Shown: piece after piece, positions 16,083 through 24,672 of the stretch
Layout: every line of letters starts with the position of its first letter
How positions within the stretch are numbered: the stretch's first letter is position 1
Program-made: the position numbers and the translations under genes
The notes under the pieces: model-generated
Told to the model about the DNA's origin: nothing
The model's input: only the letters and a program-made list of their open reading frames with translations
The model's database searches: none
Assembly (NCBI GenBank): GCA_002367305.1
Contig: DFBG01000006.1
Coordinates: 1-44,960, forward strand
DNA length: 44,960 bases
Reading direction: 5' to 3'
Source: Actinobacteria bacterium UBA3086
GTDB lineage: Bacteria; Actinomycetota; Coriobacteriia; Anaerosomatales; UBA3086

Positions 16083-17386
16083 GTGACCTGACGTTTGAGG
16101 AACTGCTCGAGATCAAGCGCGACGGTCATACGTATACAGCTGCGCAGATCGATCGCATCGTCCTTGGATACGCTGACGGCGAGATGCCTGAGTACCAGAT
16201 GTCGGCGTGGCTCATGGCGGCGTATATCAACGGCCTCAATGCCGACGAGACCGTGTGGCTCACCGACGCCATGGTCCGTTCCGGCCGCACGATCGATCTG
16301 AGCTCCATTCCCGGTATCAAGGTGGATAAGCACTCCACCGGCGGGGTCGCGGATACAACCACGCTTGTTCTTGCCCCGCTTGTGGCTGCGTGCGGAGTTC
16401 CCGTGGCGAAGATGAGCGGTCGTGGGCTTGGGCATACTGGAGGCACACTCGACAAACTCGAGTCGATTCCGGGCTTTCGTATCCAGTTGGAGCCCGAGGA
16501 TTTTCTTGCGCAGGTGCGCGACATAGGCGTTGCCGTTATGGCGCAATCTCCCGATATCGATCCCGCCGACAAGATGATGTACGCGCTTCGGGACGTGACA
16601 GCGACCGTCCCCAGTATTCCGCTCATCGTCGGCTCTATCATCTCCAAGAAGATCGCCGGTGGCGCCGACGCGATCGTTCTCGACGTCAAGGTGGGCTCCG
16701 GAGCGTTCATGAAGACCGAGGAGCAAGCGCGCACACTCGCGTCCGAACTGACAAGAGTGGGTCGCGCGCTGGGCCGTGATGTGGTCTGCATCATGAGTGA
16801 CATGGACCAGCCGCTGGGTATGGCCGTGGGCAACTCACTCGAGGTCATCGAAGCGATTGAAACGCTTCGGGGCGAGGGTCCCGCTGCTCTCACTGAGCTC
16901 TGTTACACCTTCGGTTCGCGCATGCTCACCTTGGGCGGAGTCGCGACCGACGACAACATAGCGCGCGGCATGCTGAAGGAGGCGATCGAGACGGGTGCGG
17001 GTCTTGCGGTCTTTGAGCGTTGGATCGAGGCGCAGGGGGGCAATCCGCAGGTTGCGCGTGATACCTCTCTGCTTCCTCTTTCACCGTACTCGCGCGATGT
17101 CACCGTAGGGCATGAGGGTTACATCTCCGGATTCGACACTGAGGGCGTGGGCCGGGCTGCGATGCTTCTGGGGGCGGGTCGTGCCACCAAGGACGATGAC
17201 ATCGATCTCGGCGCGGGACTCATGCTCCACGTTCGCGTCGGCGATCGTGTACATGTGGACACTCCGCTGGCGACTCTCTACGCGGCCAACGAGCGGTTGC
17301 TGGACGCGGGCGAAGAGCGGCTCATGTCAGCATTCCGTGTCAGCGTCACGTCGGTCGTCGCTCCACCGCTGTTCCACGAACTCTGA
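16079..17386 (+). CDS. deoA: Thymidine/pyrimidine-nucleoside phosphorylase
   Basis: Phosphorolyses thymidine or other pyrimidine nucleosides to free base and pentose 1-phosphate. 435 residues. The family signature SGRGLGHTGGTLDKLESIPG occurs near residues 112-131; KHSTGGVADTTTL binds phosphate; the C-terminal alpha/beta domain ends with a short barrel-like segment. I start at GTG 16079, which has GGAGG at 16064-16068 and overlaps the deoB stop by 4 bases; GTG 16070 is three codons upstream but too close to the site. Whether it prefers thymidine (DeoA) or uridine as well (Pdp) cannot be told from sequence by eye. Confidence 0.93.
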   Translation: MSDLTFEELLEIKRDGHTYTAAQIDRIVLGYADGEMPEYQMSAWLMAAYINGLNADETVWLTDAMVRSGRTIDLSSIPGIKVDKHSTGGVADTTTLVLAPLVAACGVPVAKMSGRGLGHTGGTLDKLESIPGFRIQLEPEDFLAQVRDIGVAVMAQSPDIDPADKMMYALRDVTATVPSIPLIVGSIISKKIAGGADAIVLDVKVGSGAFMKTEEQARTLASELTRVGRALGRDVVCIMSDMDQPLGMAVGNSLEVIEAIETLRGEGPAALTELCYTFGSRMLTLGGVATDDNIARGMLKEAIETGAGLAVFERWIEAQGGNPQVARDTSLLPLSPYSRDVTVGHEGYISGFDTEGVGRAAMLLGAGRATKDDDIDLGAGLMLHVRVGDRVHVDTPLATLYAANERLLDAGEERLMSAFRVSVTSVVAPPLFHEL

Positions 17387-17408
17387 TTCAGGGGAGGGCG
17401 CATACATC

Positions 17409-20027
17409 GTGCAGATCGTGGTCGGCCATGCCAATCCGGACTTCGATGCCTATGCGTCGACCGTGGCTGCCACAAAGCTGTACGCAGGCGCCCGTGGAGT
17501 CTTCCTGGGCACACAGAACGCAAACGTGCGTGCCTTTCATAACCTCCATCAGGAGTTTTTTGATTTCGTCGATCTCAGGCGTTTGGACAGCGGTGAAGTC
17601 GACCGGTTGATCATGGTGGACACGCGCGATCCGGCGCGAATCGGTGAGATGGGTCCTGTGGCGCTGGATGAGGACGTCGATCTAGTGGTCTACGACCATC
17701 ATCCCCGAGCGGTCGGAGATGTCCAACGGGGGGAGGATCACAGCGCCGATGTGGGCGCCACGACCTCGATCCTCGTCCACGAGATACATAGGCGTGGGAT
17801 CGTTCTGACTCAGCTGGAATCCACCTTGTTCCTTCTGGGCATCCATGAGGACACAGGTTCACTCACGTATCCCGGAGCCACCGCATACGATGCCGAGGCC
17901 GCGGCATTGCTCATGGGCAACGGCGCCGATATGGAGGTCCTGAACCAGTTCCTCAGTCGCACGCTCACACCGGAACAAGAACTTCTTCTAGATCAACTCA
18001 CCGACACGCTCGAGGTCTGGGATGTGAACGGTCAGGGGGTCGCTGTCGGTGTGGCAGAGGCGGACAGCTACGTGGACTCCGCAAGCGTTCTCACGCACTA
18101 CATCGTCGAGGACATGGGATATCGGGTGGCTATCGCCATCGTGCGAATGGGTGAGCGCGTTCAGGTTGTGGCCCGCAGTCGCATGCACGAGGTCGATGTC
18201 GGCACCGTAATGGGACGAATGGGCGGGGGAGGGCACGCTCAAGCCGCGTCAGCCGCCTTCAAAGGCACAGGCGTGCGCGAGGTCCTGGAACTTCTCAAGG
18301 ACGCTCTGCAGGCCGAGGTTCGATCGCCGCTGCTGGCTCACGACATTGCCTCATTCCCGGTTCGCACCATCTCGCCCAACACGACTATGCAGGAGGCGGG
18401 TGAACTCATGGCTCGCTGGGGTCATGGCGGGCTACCCATCTTGGACGATGAGCGTCTTGCTGGTCTTGTCACGCGCAAGGATGTCGACAAGGCCATGCGC
18501 CACGATCTGGGTCACGCCCCCGTCAAAGGCTTCATGGCGCGCGACGTGATCACTCTCTCGCCGGACGCTGACCTGCTCGATCTCGAACGACTTCTGGCCG
18601 AGGAGGGGATCGGTCGCATCCCCATCGTGGAGGATCACGCGATCGTCGGTATTGTGACGCGCAAGGACCTCTTGCGAGCTCAGCACGGCAGCGGCTATCT
18701 GGACAGACGCGGTCCGCGGGTTCGAGAGGACTCCCGTCAGCGACTTCTCCACTCGATAGAGACGCTGCTTCCGCGCGACGTCGTCGATACCCTTCATGCG
18801 TTGGGTAGGCTGGCGGCTGACCAGGGCCTCCGCGCGCACGTGGTCGGCGGATTCGTGCGCGACATGCTGTTGGAGAGGCGCAATCTCGATATCGACATCG
18901 TGGTCGAAGGCGACGGCATCGCGTTCGCACAGAGCGCGGCCGAGGCACTGGAAGGTCGCGTGAAGATCCATCGTCGGTTCGGAACGGCGGTACTCGTGTT
19001 GTCTCGGACCCTTCATGTCGACGTTACGAGCGCTCGATCCGAATACTACACTCGGCCCGGCGCGCTGCCCACGGTGGAGCGATCGAGTCTGAGGCAGGAT
19101 CTGTTCCGTCGCGACTTCTCTATCAATGCCATGGCCGCATGCCTCAACCCTGACTGTTTCGGAGCCGTTGCGGATCCGTTCGGCGGTCTTCGCGACTTGG
19201 GCCGAGGCACCCTCCGCGTGCTTCATTCACTCTCCTTTGTTGAGGACCCGACGCGCGTGCTGCGCGCCGCTCGTTTTGAAAAGCGGTACGGCTTCGACAT
19301 GGATCGTTCGTCGGTGGACCTCTGCGTGCGGGCGATCGAAATGAACATGCTTGGCGAGGTCAGCGGTGCACGGATCCGTGAGGAGATCCTTGACATCATC
19401 GACGAGGACAGCGCCTCGGACATCCTTGCGCGACTGGGAGAGTTGGGTGCACTCGAGGCGATCATGCCTGAGGGATCCGACACCGATGCGGCGGTCATAG
19501 CGGTGCGTGAGGCGTTGCGTATGCACGCTGAGTTGGACACCGAGTTCCCTCGTCGGCCACGCAAACGGGTGACACTCATTGCCGCACTCTGTGCCGGTGC
19601 GGGTGAGGCCGAGTGCGAGCATTGGCTCAAGCGTATGAGGTTCGGGCGCGAGTACGGTCAACCGGCGCTGGCGGTCGCTGCGTATCGAGCGAGGACCAGG
19701 AGACAGTTGGCCGACGGAAGAGGGATGCGGGACAGCAGGCTGCATCACCTGCTCTCATCGGTTCCGGACGAGGCCCTAATCGTTCTACTGGCAATCGCGC
19801 AGGAGCCGGCACGTTCGCGAGTCGAGCGCTATATCACGGTCTTGTCACACGTGGAGCTCGAGGTGAACGGTAATGATCTCGTTGCTTTGGGATTGGAGCC
19901 CTCCGAGGTCTTCTCGGCTATACTCGATCAAGCACTCGATGCGCGCCTCGACGGCCGCGCCGTCGGTAGAGATGCCGAACTCGCCTATCTGGGCAAGCTC
20001 GCCTCGCGACGGAAACCACAGGAATAG
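17409..20027 (+). CDS. DHH phosphoesterase - CBS pair - tRNA nucleotidyltransferase fusion
   Basis: An 872-residue multidomain protein. Residues 1-300: DHH family phosphoesterase with GHANPDFDAYAS, the DHH motif Y95-D96-H97-H98 and the DHHA1 end GGGGH (272-276). Residues about 310-430: two CBS domains, usually adenine-nucleotide sensors. Residues about 470-870: class II polynucleotide adenylyltransferase/CCA-adding enzyme, with G480-G481-x2-R484-D485, the metal pair D494 and D496, and the motif RRDFSINAMA. Proteins with this order occur in Thermotogae, Clostridia and other deep lineages; the nucleotidyltransferase part may add A or CCA to tRNA 3' ends while the DHH part may degrade short RNA or dinucleotides. 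GTG 17409 with GGGGAGGG nine bases upstream is chosen; the longer open frame from 17112 overlaps the phosphorylase gene and is spurious. Confidence 0.93.
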   Translation: MQIVVGHANPDFDAYASTVAATKLYAGARGVFLGTQNANVRAFHNLHQEFFDFVDLRRLDSGEVDRLIMVDTRDPARIGEMGPVALDEDVDLVVYDHHPRAVGDVQRGEDHSADVGATTSILVHEIHRRGIVLTQLESTLFLLGIHEDTGSLTYPGATAYDAEAAALLMGNGADMEVLNQFLSRTLTPEQELLLDQLTDTLEVWDVNGQGVAVGVAEADSYVDSASVLTHYIVEDMGYRVAIAIVRMGERVQVVARSRMHEVDVGTVMGRMGGGGHAQAASAAFKGTGVREVLELLKDALQAEVRSPLLAHDIASFPVRTISPNTTMQEAGELMARWGHGGLPILDDERLAGLVTRKDVDKAMRHDLGHAPVKGFMARDVITLSPDADLLDLERLLAEEGIGRIPIVEDHAIVGIVTRKDLLRAQHGSGYLDRRGPRVREDSRQRLLHSIETLLPRDVVDTLHALGRLAADQGLRAHVVGGFVRDMLLERRNLDIDIVVEGDGIAFAQSAAEALEGRVKIHRRFGTAVLVLSRTLHVDVTSARSEYYTRPGALPTVERSSLRQDLFRRDFSINAMAACLNPDCFGAVADPFGGLRDLGRGTLRVLHSLSFVEDPTRVLRAARFEKRYGFDMDRSSVDLCVRAIEMNMLGEVSGARIREEILDIIDEDSASDILARLGELGALEAIMPEGSDTDAAVIAVREALRMHAELDTEFPRRPRKRVTLIAALCAGAGEAECEHWLKRMRFGREYGQPALAVAAYRARTRRQLADGRGMRDSRLHHLLSSVPDEALIVLLAIAQEPARSRVERYITVLSHVELEVNGNDLVALGLEPSEVFSAILDQALDARLDGRAVGRDAELAYLGKLASRRKPQE

Positions 20028-20045
20028 AACAGGATCGTTTCTGCC

Positions 20046-20780
20046 ATGGACCAAGATCTGATCATCAAGGCGATCGCTTTCGCCGTACTCGTTCCGTCGA
20101 TCGTGTTCCATGAGGTCGCTCATGGGTACGTCGCGAATATGTTGGGCGACAACACTGCCAAGGAACGCGGGCGACTCTCGCTCAATCCACTCAAGCATGT
20201 GGACCCCTTCGGCACGATTCTTCTGCCCATGATCATGGTCGCGATGTTCGGCTTTGGCTTTGGGTATGCCAAGCCGGTTCCGATCGATCCTCGCAAGTTC
20301 CGCCCTCGGGCTGTTCGCAAGACCGATGACGGCAGTGCGATCTACGCCATGCCGACCATGGAGAGCCGAGGAGACACGTATCGACGTGGCATGTTCCTCA
20401 CGGGAATTGCGGGACCTATTACCAACCTTGCGCTTGCCGCCGTCGCCGGTGTGCTGTTTCGGGTGCTGTTGGCCACGGGTCTGCCGTATCAGAATGTCGT
20501 CGCGGACTACACGGCTCTCGGACTGTTCTACTTGGCGTACGTGAACCTGGTGCTCATGGCGTTCAACCTGATTCCCTTGCCGCCACTGGATGGATCCCGG
20601 ATCCTGCCGCTGTTCCTGAGTGACAAGGCGCTCATGACCTATCACAAGGTGGAGCGGTACGGTTTCTTGATCCTGTTCGGGATACTCTACTTGGCGCCGC
20701 GTGTCTTGGGATTCGATCCCTTCAACGCGTATTTCGCGGTCACGGTCGATCCTCTGATGAGGTTGTTCGTCGGCCAATGA
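20046..20780 (+). CDS. Site-2-protease family zinc metalloprotease (M50)
   Basis: Membrane-embedded protease of 244 residues. The active-site HExxH motif is FHEVAHGYVA near residues 22-31, inside the first hydrophobic segment, and the third zinc ligand lies in FNLIPLPPLDGSRIL near residues 175-190. This is the short group without PDZ domains (YwhC/Rip3-like core). The substrate is unknown. It lies 18 bases after the tRNA nucleotidyltransferase fusion and upstream of trpS, the common neighbourhood trpS-scpA-scpB in actinobacteria and Firmicutes. Confidence 0.93.
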   Translation: MDQDLIIKAIAFAVLVPSIVFHEVAHGYVANMLGDNTAKERGRLSLNPLKHVDPFGTILLPMIMVAMFGFGFGYAKPVPIDPRKFRPRAVRKTDDGSAIYAMPTMESRGDTYRRGMFLTGIAGPITNLALAAVAGVLFRVLLATGLPYQNVVADYTALGLFYLAYVNLVLMAFNLIPLPPLDGSRILPLFLSDKALMTYHKVERYGFLILFGILYLAPRVLGFDPFNAYFAVTVDPLMRLFVGQ

Positions 20781-20815
20781 TCTCATCGTTCGTGTCGGCA
20801 CGGTGCGGTATCATA

Positions 20816-20825
20816 CGAACGTTCG
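20816..20825 (+). repeat. Palindrome CGAACGTTCG upstream of trpS
   Basis: A perfect 10-base palindrome directly after a possible -10 box, TATCAT (20809-20814). The half-sites CGAAC/GTTCG are those of Gram-positive LexA boxes, but the usual four-base spacer is missing, so a LexA role is doubtful. No good -35 box is seen. Confidence 0.3.
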
Positions 20826-20877
20826 CACGACAGTACTGACAATGTTGATGCACGCGACACGAGGGGACCTGCCACGC

Positions 20878-21873
20878 ATGGGCAAGAAGCGCATTCTGAC
20901 TGGGTATCGACCAACCGGCCGACTGACCTTGGGACACTGGTTCGGCAATCTCATGAACATGCGCGAGCTGCAGGAGGAGTACGAGGCGTACTATTTCGTC
21001 GCCGACTGGCATGCACTCACCTCTGACTGGCAGGATACGTCGGCCATTCGTCGCTACACCGAGGAGATGGTGCTCGACTGGATCGCGGCAGGCATCGATC
21101 CGGCCAAAGCGACCATCTATCGACAGTCCGATGTGCCTGAGGTCGCTGAGCTCACCATGTATCTCTCAATGGTCACTCCCATGGCGTGGCTTGAGCGTGT
21201 TCCCAGCTACAAGGAGCAGCGCGAGCAGATCACCGAGAAGGACCTGGGCAACCTGGGATTCTTCATCTATCCGCTCATGCAGGCGGCTGACATCACCATC
21301 GTCAAGGGCGACATCGTCCCTGTCGGCGAGGACCAGCTGCCACATCTGGAGCTCACCCGTGAGGTCGTGCGTCGCTTCAACAACGCCTACGGTGACCTGC
21401 TGCCTGAGCCCGATGCAGTCATAGCCAAGCAGGGTGCTCGCGTTCCCGGTACGGACGGTCGCAAGATGTCCAAGTCCTATGGCAACGCGATCTACCTTTC
21501 CGAGACCGCCGAGGAGACCGCCAAGAAGGTCATGAGTATGATGACCGACCCGGCTCGCAAGAGAAAAGACGATCCGGGCGATCCCGACATCTGCCCGCTT
21601 CACGAGATCCACAAGCTCGTCGGCGACCCCGACGTGATCGCAGAGTTCGATTCGTGCTGCCGTGCAGGCTCGTGCGGGTGCGTCATGCACAAGCGCAAGC
21701 TCGTCGAGGATCTCAACGGCTATCTGGCCGAGTTCCGCGCCCGTCGCGCAGAGTTGGCGGCTGATCCCTCTGCCGCGTGGAAGGTGCTGGAGGAGGGCGC
21801 ACAGCGCGTTCGTCCTGCGGTTGAGGAGCTTATGGGCGAGGTTCGTCGGTCAATGCACGTAGACGCCGGCTAG
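20878..21873 (+). CDS. trpS: Tryptophanyl-tRNA synthetase
   Basis: Class I aminoacyl-tRNA synthetase that charges tRNA-Trp; 331 residues, a usual length. The HIGH-type motif is in GRLTLGHWFGNL near residue 20, and the KMSKS motif is intact in GRKMSKSYGNAIYL near residues 195-208. The ATG at 20878 has GAGGGG (20861-20866) upstream and matches the family's N-terminus; earlier in-frame codons from 20803 would add an unconserved stretch. A small cysteine cluster, C258/C259 to C265 region (DSCCRAGSCGCVMH), occurs toward the C-terminus as in some bacterial TrpRS. Seven bases separate it from scpA. Confidence 0.95.
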   Translation: MGKKRILTGYRPTGRLTLGHWFGNLMNMRELQEEYEAYYFVADWHALTSDWQDTSAIRRYTEEMVLDWIAAGIDPAKATIYRQSDVPEVAELTMYLSMVTPMAWLERVPSYKEQREQITEKDLGNLGFFIYPLMQAADITIVKGDIVPVGEDQLPHLELTREVVRRFNNAYGDLLPEPDAVIAKQGARVPGTDGRKMSKSYGNAIYLSETAEETAKKVMSMMTDPARKRKDDPGDPDICPLHEIHKLVGDPDVIAEFDSCCRAGSCGCVMHKRKLVEDLNGYLAEFRARRAELAADPSAAWKVLEEGAQRVRPAVEELMGEVRRSMHVDAG

Positions 21874-21880
21874 GGCCTCC

Positions 21881-22636
21881 ATGTCGTATCGCATCAAGAC
21901 AGATGTGTTCGAGGGTCCGTTCGATCTTCTGTTGCATCTGGTGTCGCGCCAAAAGCTCGATGTGAACGCCATTTCCATCACGGATGTGGCGGATCAGTAC
22001 TTGGAGCACATCGAAAACATGCGCGAACTCGACCTCGATGTCGCAAGTGACTTCCTTCTTCTGGCGGCCACCTTGCTCGAGATCAAAGCTTCCAGTTTGC
22101 TGCCCAAAGAAGAGCAGTACTTTGGCGATGAGCTCGATGATCTCTCACCTCAGGAGGCTCGCGATCTTCTCATCGCGCGCCTGCTGGCGTACAAGCAGTT
22201 CAAGAATGTGGCGGCAGAACTCTCCGCGCGCATGGAATCCGTTGGTCGCATGCATCCTCGTCAGGCGGGTATCGAGCAGCAGTTCCTGGGTCTCATGCCG
22301 GACTATCTCGAGGGCACCACACTTCGCGGGCTCGCGGTTGTGTGTGCAGATCTCATGCACAAGCGCGCGGTGTTCCTTCTGGAGGCCGAGCACGTGGCAT
22401 CTATGCCCATCAGCCTTGAGAAGCACGCTGAGAGCGTAGCGAGGACCCTCAGGAATGAGGGAACGATCAGTTTCCATGCCCTGCTCGGTGACGATCCTGA
22501 TCCCGAGCTGATAGTGGTCACGTTCCTCGCCATTCTCGAACTCTACAAGCGCGGACTCGCCACCCTTCAGCAGGATGAGATCTTCCAGGACATCGTGCTC
22601 ACCAGCAGAACTCCCGATGATGAGGATATGGAGTGA
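21881..22636 (+). CDS. scpA: Segregation and condensation protein A
   Basis: Kleisin subunit of the SMC-ScpAB condensin complex, which compacts and separates chromosomes. 251 residues. The N-terminal signature VFEGPFDLLLHLVSRQKLDV, followed by YLEHIENMRELDLDVASDFLLLAATLLEIKASSLLP, is diagnostic. The C-terminal winged-helix region that binds SMC is present (about residues 170-240). ATG start; scpB begins four bases after its stop. Confidence 0.96.
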   Translation: MSYRIKTDVFEGPFDLLLHLVSRQKLDVNAISITDVADQYLEHIENMRELDLDVASDFLLLAATLLEIKASSLLPKEEQYFGDELDDLSPQEARDLLIARLLAYKQFKNVAAELSARMESVGRMHPRQAGIEQQFLGLMPDYLEGTTLRGLAVVCADLMHKRAVFLLEAEHVASMPISLEKHAESVARTLRNEGTISFHALLGDDPDPELIVVTFLAILELYKRGLATLQQDEIFQDIVLTSRTPDDEDME

Positions 22637-22640
22637 GATC

Positions 22641-23252
22641 GTGACTGTTTCCGTACAACTCAAAGGTGCCATTGAGGCGCTGCTCTTTGTGTCGGATGAG
22701 CCCGTGTCCATCGCGCGTATCGCACGAGTGTTGGAAAAGGATGAGAAGTCAGTGAGCGCCGCTCTCAGGCAGATCGCTGATGACTATGTGGCTGCTGAGC
22801 GTGGCTTCCAGCTGCGCGAGGTGGCTGGTGGCTGGCGATTCTATACACATCCGGCGCACCACGATCTCATTGAGCAGTACGTGCTCTCGTGGGATACCCG
22901 CAAGCTCTCGCAGGCGGCACTCGAGGCTCTTGCGGTTGTCGCATACCACCAGCCCGTCACGCGTCAGGGTATCAACGCGGTTCGTGGCGTCAACTCAGAG
23001 GGCGTGGTCTCATCGCTCGTGGAGAAATCACTCGTCCGTGAGGTGGGCAAGGACCGCAGTCAGGGTAACGCCATTCTCTACGGTACGACCCGCATGTTCC
23101 TGGAGAAGTTCGGTCTCAAGGACTTGGGCGAGCTACCTCCGCTGGAAGAGTTCGCACCCGATCCCGATGTTGAGAACGCGATCAAGCAGCGCTTGCACAG
23201 TGTTGGCGACGAGAGCGCAACGCAGGATGATGACGTCGAGGAGATCGACTGA
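22641..23252 (+). CDS. scpB: Segregation and condensation protein B
   Basis: Dimeric winged-helix partner of ScpA in condensin, 203 residues. It starts VQLKGAIEALLFVSDEPVSI and contains the conserved SQAALEALAVVAYHQPVTRQ and GVNSEGVVSSLVEKSLVREVGK stretches. GTG start at 22641 behind GGAGTGAG (22630-22637), just after scpA. The C-terminal tail is acidic and probably disordered (DDDVEEID). A pseudouridine synthase gene follows after four bases, the usual scpA-scpB-rluB order. Confidence 0.96.
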   Translation: MTVSVQLKGAIEALLFVSDEPVSIARIARVLEKDEKSVSAALRQIADDYVAAERGFQLREVAGGWRFYTHPAHHDLIEQYVLSWDTRKLSQAALEALAVVAYHQPVTRQGINAVRGVNSEGVVSSLVEKSLVREVGKDRSQGNAILYGTTRMFLEKFGLKDLGELPPLEEFAPDPDVENAIKQRLHSVGDESATQDDDVEEID

Positions 23253-23256
23253 GCCG

Positions 23257-24027
23257 ATGGTCACAGCTAGTGAGCAGGGGGCGCACGGGGAGCGGATAGT
23301 CCCCATGCGTCTTCAGAAGTTTCTCGCGCGTGCCGGAGTCGCCTCGCGTCGCGGCTCCGAGGATCTCATGACCGCCGGCCGCGTTGCGGTGAACGGCGAG
23401 ATCGTCACCGAGCTCGGTTCCAAGGTGGACCCGCGCGTGGATGTAGTCACGGTTGACGGTGCCGCAGTGGAGTTGGCAGATGGCCCCGTCTATCTTGTGC
23501 TCAACAAGCCAGCGGGCTATCTGACGACCATGGCCGACCCGCAGGGTAGGCCCACCGTTGCCGACATCGTGCCCCGTGAGCCGGCTGGCCTGTTCCCGGT
23601 CGGTCGGCTGGACAAGGATACTACCGGCGTTCTCCTCTTCATGACCGACGGCGATCTGGCCCACCGACTTCTGCATCCCAAGTATCACGTGGAAAAGCGG
23701 TACATCGCCACCGTCGAGGGCGCGCCTTCTGATGGGAATCTCAAGCGTCTCGCCCGTGGCATTGAACTGGACGATGGCCCCACCAAGCCAGCTCGCATTC
23801 GGCGACTCGCCCAGAGCTCTTTGGGCACGTCTGTTGAGATCGTGATCAGCGAGGGTCGCAAACGGCAGGTCAAGCGTATGTTCCTCGCCATCGGTCATCC
23901 CGTGGTTGTTCTGCATAGGGCTTCGTTCGGGCCGGTGGAGTTGGGTGATCTGGCGGAGGGGCTCACTCGTCCTCTCACAGGACGGGAGCTTGAGTCGCTC
24001 AAGGCAGCATCGGTCGGTGGCAAATGA
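23257..24027 (+). CDS. rluB: 23S rRNA pseudouridine synthase, RsuA/RluB/RluE family
   Basis: Makes pseudouridine in rRNA, probably in 23S helix 90 as for RluB. An N-terminal S4 RNA-binding domain (MRLQKFLARAGVASRR) is followed by the catalytic domain with the aspartate in PVGRLDKDTTGVLLFMTDGDLAH. The end of the domain has SEGRKRQVKRMF. From ATG 23257 the protein is 256 residues; ATG 23305 would give 240 residues starting at the S4 domain and also has a GGGGAG site, so either start is possible. The next gene overlaps by 4 bases. Confidence 0.92.
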   Translation: MVTASEQGAHGERIVPMRLQKFLARAGVASRRGSEDLMTAGRVAVNGEIVTELGSKVDPRVDVVTVDGAAVELADGPVYLVLNKPAGYLTTMADPQGRPTVADIVPREPAGLFPVGRLDKDTTGVLLFMTDGDLAHRLLHPKYHVEKRYIATVEGAPSDGNLKRLARGIELDDGPTKPARIRRLAQSSLGTSVEIVISEGRKRQVKRMFLAIGHPVVVLHRASFGPVELGDLAEGLTRPLTGRELESLKAASVGGK

Positions 24028-24629
24028 GCCTCGTGTTTCTCACCGGCGCTGCGCGGAGCGGCAAGTCGGCCGCAGCGCTATCGCTCGCGCTTCGATCTGA
24101 GACTCCAGTGACGGTGATCGTGTTCGGTCGCGGTGATGACCCTGAGATGCGGGATCGCATCGCTCGGCATCAGGCGGATCGCCCTGCGGGTTGGCGCACT
24201 GTTGAGGCCCACGATGATGAAGCGCTGCTCACCGCTATAGAGTCTGACGACTGCATCCTGTTCGACTGTTTGGGCACGTTCGTGGGGTCCGTTATGGAGT
24301 CCGAGATCACAGAACTGGGTGTAGCGGACGCTTTCGAGGCGGATGTTGTGCCACGGGGTCTCGAAATTCGTGTCGAGGCACGTGTCGATAGGGCGATCGC
24401 GTCGCTTTTGGACCGCACGGGGCGCACGATCGTGGTCTCCAACGAAGTCGGATCCGGTGTCGTTCCCGCTACGTGGAGTGGTCGGTTGTTTCGGGATATC
24501 GTCGGCAGGGCGAATCGCCGATTGGCGAGCGAAGCCGCTGCGGCGTATCTAGTGACCTGCGGCCGGTGTCAGGATCTGGGAGTACTACCTGAGGTCGATG
24601 ATCTGTCGTGGCCTCAGGACATCTTGTGA
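24024..24629 (+). CDS. cobU: Adenosylcobinamide kinase / cobinamide-phosphate guanylyltransferase
   Basis: First enzyme of cobalamin nucleotide-loop assembly: phosphorylates adenosylcobinamide and transfers GMP to it. 201 residues. The P-loop is FLTGAARSGKSAAA near the N-terminus; FDCLGTF is the second conserved segment; and the C-terminal VVSNEVGSGVVPATWSGRLFRD matches the CobU consensus well. ATG start overlaps the preceding pseudouridine synthase gene by 4 bases, so the cob genes are read with the scp-rlu operon. No cobalamin riboswitch is seen upstream. Confidence 0.92.
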   Translation: MSLVFLTGAARSGKSAAALSLALRSETPVTVIVFGRGDDPEMRDRIARHQADRPAGWRTVEAHDDEALLTAIESDDCILFDCLGTFVGSVMESEITELGVADAFEADVVPRGLEIRVEARVDRAIASLLDRTGRTIVVSNEVGSGVVPATWSGRLFRDIVGRANRRLASEAAAAYLVTCGRCQDLGVLPEVDDLSWPQDIL

Positions 24630-24672
24630 ACGAGAGCAACGGGCAATAGAGCCCATACCGAATGGAGACCGT

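Noticed and set aside
17112..17408. 297-base upstream extension of the DHH-CBS-nucleotidyltransferase frame
   Set aside because: It lies within the thymidine phosphorylase gene in another frame, gives an Arg/Ser-rich low-quality peptide, and GTG 17409 has a good ribosome binding site directly before the DHH domain.
20809..20825. LexA/SOS box before trpS
   Set aside because: The half-sites CGAAC and GTTCG abut without the four-base spacer required by known Gram-positive LexA boxes, and trpS is not a usual SOS gene.
23950..24672. Cobalamin riboswitch expected before cobU/cobT
   Set aside because: No B12-box-like sequence (GCCACTG) or fitting structure; cobU starts inside rluB and the cobU-cobT gap is only 43 bases.
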